This document shows positions 5,577 through 7,193 of a stretch of 7,193 nucleotides of DNA, in pieces. The stretch is from an uncultured Angelakisella sp. (GTDB lineage: Bacteria > Bacillota > Clostridia > Oscillospirales > Ruminococcaceae). A program made the translations under genes and the position numbers. The DNA is taken from positions 1 to 7,193 of the forward strand of contig CAJUFK010000147.1 in NCBI GenBank assembly GCA_910585535.1, read 5' to 3'. Position 1 is the first letter of the stretch; each line of letters begins with the position of its first letter. The notes beneath the pieces were generated by a model, which was given only the letters and a program-made list of their open reading frames with translations, was not told the DNA's origin and made no database searches.

Positions 5577-5584
5577 CCCTCCTT
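5577..5584 (-). promoter_or_regulatory. Ribosome binding site supporting a TTG start
   Basis: AAGGAGGG on the minus strand ends six bases before the TTG at 5570. The site is strong enough to make the rare start codon credible. Confidence 0.7.
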
Positions 5585-5586
5585 GT

Positions 5587-5611
5587 TCAAAAAATCCCGG
5601 AAGGGGTTTTA
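5587..5611 (-). terminator. Weak terminator-like structure after glycerate kinase
   Basis: On the minus strand AAAACCC can pair with GGGATTTT (A bulged) around CTTCC, and Ts continue. The stem is short and bulged and lies between the glycerate kinase stop and the next gene, so at most it causes partial termination. Confidence 0.25.
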
Positions 5612-6844
5612 TTCCCGTTTCAGCAAAACCACGCTGACATCATTTACATTGGTTCCGGTCCCCCCGGTGATAATCAGTCCATCCACCTTTCTCAGGGCAT
5701 GGTAGGCATCGTTGCGCTGCAACACCTCAAAGATCTCCACCCCCTGCTCTCGAAGGCGGCCCAGGGTCGTGCTGTCCACATATCCGCCAGCGGCATCGGT
5801 AGGGCCGTCGGTGCCGTCGGAACCCACCGAAAATACCGCCGCACCTCGAAGCCCTTCAATGCCTTGAGCGGCAGAAAGGGCCAGTTCCTGGTTCCGTCCT
5901 CCCTTGCCGTCCCCGGTTAGGTGAACCACCGTTTCCCCTCCGGCGATAAAGGCAATGGAATGGTCCACGTCCCGATGGTACCGGGCCACCGACGCCAAAA
6001 AGCTGCCGGCTTCCCGGGCCTCGCAGGTAAGGCAATCGGAAAGGATCACCGGCTCGTACCCCAGGCCCTTGGCGCTTTTTGCCGCCGCGGCGCAAAGCTC
6101 CCGAACACTGCCGGTGATATGGGTCTCCACGTTGTTCAGCATCTTTGGGGTCTCCTGGCGGAGGAGATCCATGGCCTGGGGAGAAAGCTTAAGGCCGTAC
6201 TTTTCCACAATATCCAAAGCCTGCCGGCAGGTGGAGTTATCCGGATAGGCGGGGCCGGAAGCGATCATATCCAAAGGATCCCCGATAATATCCGAAAGGA
6301 CGATGGAAAAGACCCGGGCAGGGGCGCAAAGTTCGGCATACCGGCCCCCTTTGACGGCAGAAAGGCGCTTGCGGACGGTGTTCATCTCTACAATATCCGC
6401 GCCGCAGGCCAGCAGCTGTTTTGTAAGATCGGTAAGTTCCTCCGCAGGGATAAGGGGCTTTTCAAAGAGGGCGGAACCGCCGCCGGAGAGGAGAAACAAC
6501 ACGGTATCCTCTGCGGTAAGATCCTTCACCAGGTCGATGGCGGCCTGGGTGGCACGGAAGGAGTTTTCATCTGGGACGGGATGTCCGGCCTCAAAGATCC
6601 GAAGGTTTCCAATGGGGCCTTTGGCATGGTCATACTTGGTAATGACGACGCCGTCCTGGATCCGGTCGCCCAAAACATCGTAGGCGGCTTTTGCCATCTG
6701 CCAGCCGCCTTTGCCGGCGGCGGTGAGAAGGAGCCTGCCGGAGCCGAAGGAACAGCGTTCCAGGGCCCGGCCTACGGCGGAATCGGGCATAGCAGCTTGA
6801 ATGGAATCCTGAATGATTTTGTTGGCGTCTTCCCGCAAGGTCAT
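5609..6844 (-). CDS. Glycerate 2-kinase (DUF4147/MOFRL family)
   Basis: This enzyme phosphorylates D-glycerate to 2-phosphoglycerate with ATP, feeding glycerate from serine, glyoxylate or sugar-acid breakdown into glycolysis. At 411 residues it has the usual length. The N-terminal DUF4147 domain (about 6-240) carries AAGKGG (42-47), LSGGGSALFEKP (119-130), NTVRKRLSAVKGGR (155-168) and SDIIGDPLDMIASGP (184-198). The C-terminal MOFRL domain (about 295-405) carries GGETVVHLTGDGKGGRNQE (302-320), GSDGTDGPTDAAGG (341-354) and TGGTGTNVND (393-402). All motifs expected for an active enzyme are present. The ATG at 6844 follows AAGGAGG; the stop is TAA. It has its own promoter and precedes a hypothetical gene by 38 bp. 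Some relatives are called hydroxypyruvate reductase (ttuD) in older annotations; the kinase assignment is better supported. Confidence 0.94.
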   Translation of the reverse strand: MTLREDANKIIQDSIQAAMPDSAVGRALERCSFGSGRLLLTAAGKGGWQMAKAAYDVLGDRIQDGVVITKYDHAKGPIGNLRIFEAGHPVPDENSFRATQAAIDLVKDLTAEDTVLFLLSGGGSALFEKPLIPAEELTDLTKQLLACGADIVEMNTVRKRLSAVKGGRYAELCAPARVFSIVLSDIIGDPLDMIASGPAYPDNSTCRQALDIVEKYGLKLSPQAMDLLRQETPKMLNNVETHITGSVRELCAAAAKSAKGLGYEPVILSDCLTCEAREAGSFLASVARYHRDVDHSIAFIAGGETVVHLTGDGKGGRNQELALSAAQGIEGLRGAAVFSVGSDGTDGPTDAAGGYVDSTTLGRLREQGVEIFEVLQRNDAYHALRKVDGLIITGGTGTNVNDVSVVLLKRE

Positions 6845-6888
6845 GGTAAAAACCTCCTTAAAATATCCTAAGAATGGGGGATAATTTC

Positions 6889-6917
6889 ATTATAGTACAA
6901 AAGGGATGGAGGAGCAA
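6889..6917 (-). promoter_or_regulatory. Promoter of the glycerate kinase gene (sigma-A type)
   Basis: On the minus strand a perfect TATAAT (6889-6894) lies 17 bases after TTGCTC (6912-6917). The -35 keeps TTG but is otherwise weak. The start should be near 6882, giving a leader of about 40 nt before the ATG at 6844. Confidence 0.75.
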
Positions 6918-6971
6918 GGAAAAGTTCAGCATCTTAATTCTTGGAAGGGTTTTCTACAGATGTTTGGTTTG

Positions 6972-6995
6972 ACTTCCGCTTAGGAAGTGATTTTT
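6972..6995 (+). other. Terminator-like hairpin on the plus strand
   Basis: ACTTCC (6972-6977) pairs with GGAAGT (6983-6988) around GCTTA, then GA and TTTTT (6991-6995) follow. The shape is that of a small terminator on the plus strand, but no plus-strand gene precedes it in this window. It directly abuts the right-hand repeat. Confidence 0.3.
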
Positions 6996-7125
6996 GAGTT
7001 CTGCGCCTGATTGCTGACGTTGTGCTTGTTGTTTGGCTGTGGCCCTTTGGGCGTCCCATCTCTGGGTTGCCGCCCTAGGGTCTGGTAGCGGTAGATGGCT
7101 CAACGGCGTTTGCCCTTCCGGCGGA

Positions 7126-7153
7126 CCTCCTTTCTGCCGCGGCAGAAAGGAGG
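7126..7153. repeat. Perfect 28-bp palindrome inside the right repeat
   Basis: The half CCTCCTTTCTGCCG (7126-7139) is followed directly by its reverse complement, with no loop. In RNA it would fold as a long stem, and in DNA it could extrude as a cruciform. It carries GGAGG on both strands. The left copy keeps only CAGAAAGGA (57-65) of it. Confidence 0.9.
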
Positions 7154-7163
7154 CAAAGAGCGC

Positions 7164-7181
7164 CCAGGGGCAAGCCCCTGG
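7164..7181 (+). other. Hairpin at the outer end of the right repeat
   Basis: CCAGGGG (7164-7170) pairs with CCCCTGG (7175-7181) around CAAG. No T-tract follows in the visible sequence. It is part of the repeat rather than an independent terminator. Confidence 0.5.
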
Positions 7182-7193
7182 ACCCCGGAGAAC

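Larger units (their letters stand above)
7003..7193 (+). repeat. Dispersed non-coding repeat (right copy, runs off the window)
   Basis: This better-preserved copy is inverted relative to the left one. Its core 7045-7110 matches the reverse complement of 85-150 at 52 of 66 positions. It contains TCCCATCTCTGGG, CCCTAGGG, CCGGCGG (7118-7124), the perfect palindrome at 7126-7153 and a hairpin at 7164-7181. No open frame in it looks coding. It resembles intergenic repeats I associate with gut Oscillospiraceae, from memory only. The right end is not visible. Confidence 0.75.

Noticed and set aside
6203..6213. TTTTCCACA resembling a DnaA box
   Set aside because: It is a single site with one mismatch inside the glycerate kinase gene, with no cluster of boxes or AT-rich unwinding region. 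There is no support for an origin here.
5921..6871. A 316-codon open frame on the plus strand
   Set aside because: It is antisense to the glycerate kinase gene and its promoter leader, with no family motif and no proper start signal.
26..7193. The flanking inverted repeats as ends of a composite transposon
   Set aside because: There is no transposase or integrase, no target-site duplication is visible, and the enclosed genes are housekeeping genes. A dispersed non-coding repeat fits better.

Overview
This window looks like a chromosomal segment from a moderately GC-rich member of the Clostridia. The protein style (Soj/Spo0J-type ParA and ParB, a clostridial-type SerRS, lipoproteins with clear lipoboxes) and strong AAGGAGG-type ribosome binding sites suggest the Oscillospiraceae/Ruminococcaceae. 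That placement is an inference from sequence style, not from a search. All eight supported genes are on the minus strand, so transcription runs from high to low coordinates.

In order of transcription: (1) 6844-5609 encodes a glycerate 2-kinase (DUF4147/MOFRL family) with its own promoter (6889-6917). It is followed by an unrecognised 135-residue protein that starts with TTG (5570-5163), and a strong hairpin at 5097-5125 probably ends this unit. (2) A control region at about 4970-5050 holds a near-consensus parS site, an 18-bp perfect palindrome and an extended -10 promoter. It drives parA (4939-4169), then a small lipoprotein (4122-3757) and parB (3735-2863). A perfect parS site lies between parA and the lipoprotein gene, so the window holds a complete ParABS chromosome-segregation module with two centromere sites and an extra lipoprotein gene inside it. 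(3) After a 203-bp spacer rich in inverted repeats come a two-helix zinc-ribbon membrane protein (2659-2417), a second lipoprotein (2353-1835) and serS (1769-477), which may be transcribed by read-through from the parAB promoter.

The two ends of the window (about 26-221 and 7003-7193) carry related copies of one non-coding repeat in opposite orientations. Over a gap-free 66-base core, 52 positions agree between 85-150 and the reverse complement of 7045-7110. The right copy keeps a perfect 28-bp palindrome and a second hairpin, whereas the left copy is decayed. The repeats look like a dispersed intergenic family rather than the ends of a transposon, because no transposase is present.

The core functions are known: chromosome segregation, seryl-tRNA charging and glycerate phosphorylation. 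The less ordinary parts are the arrangement of parS sites around parA, the unexplained palindrome at the parA promoter, the lipoprotein inserted between parA and parB, the cluster of small envelope proteins up to serS, and the flanking inverted repeats. I see no CRISPR array, tRNA, rRNA, transposase or defence system.
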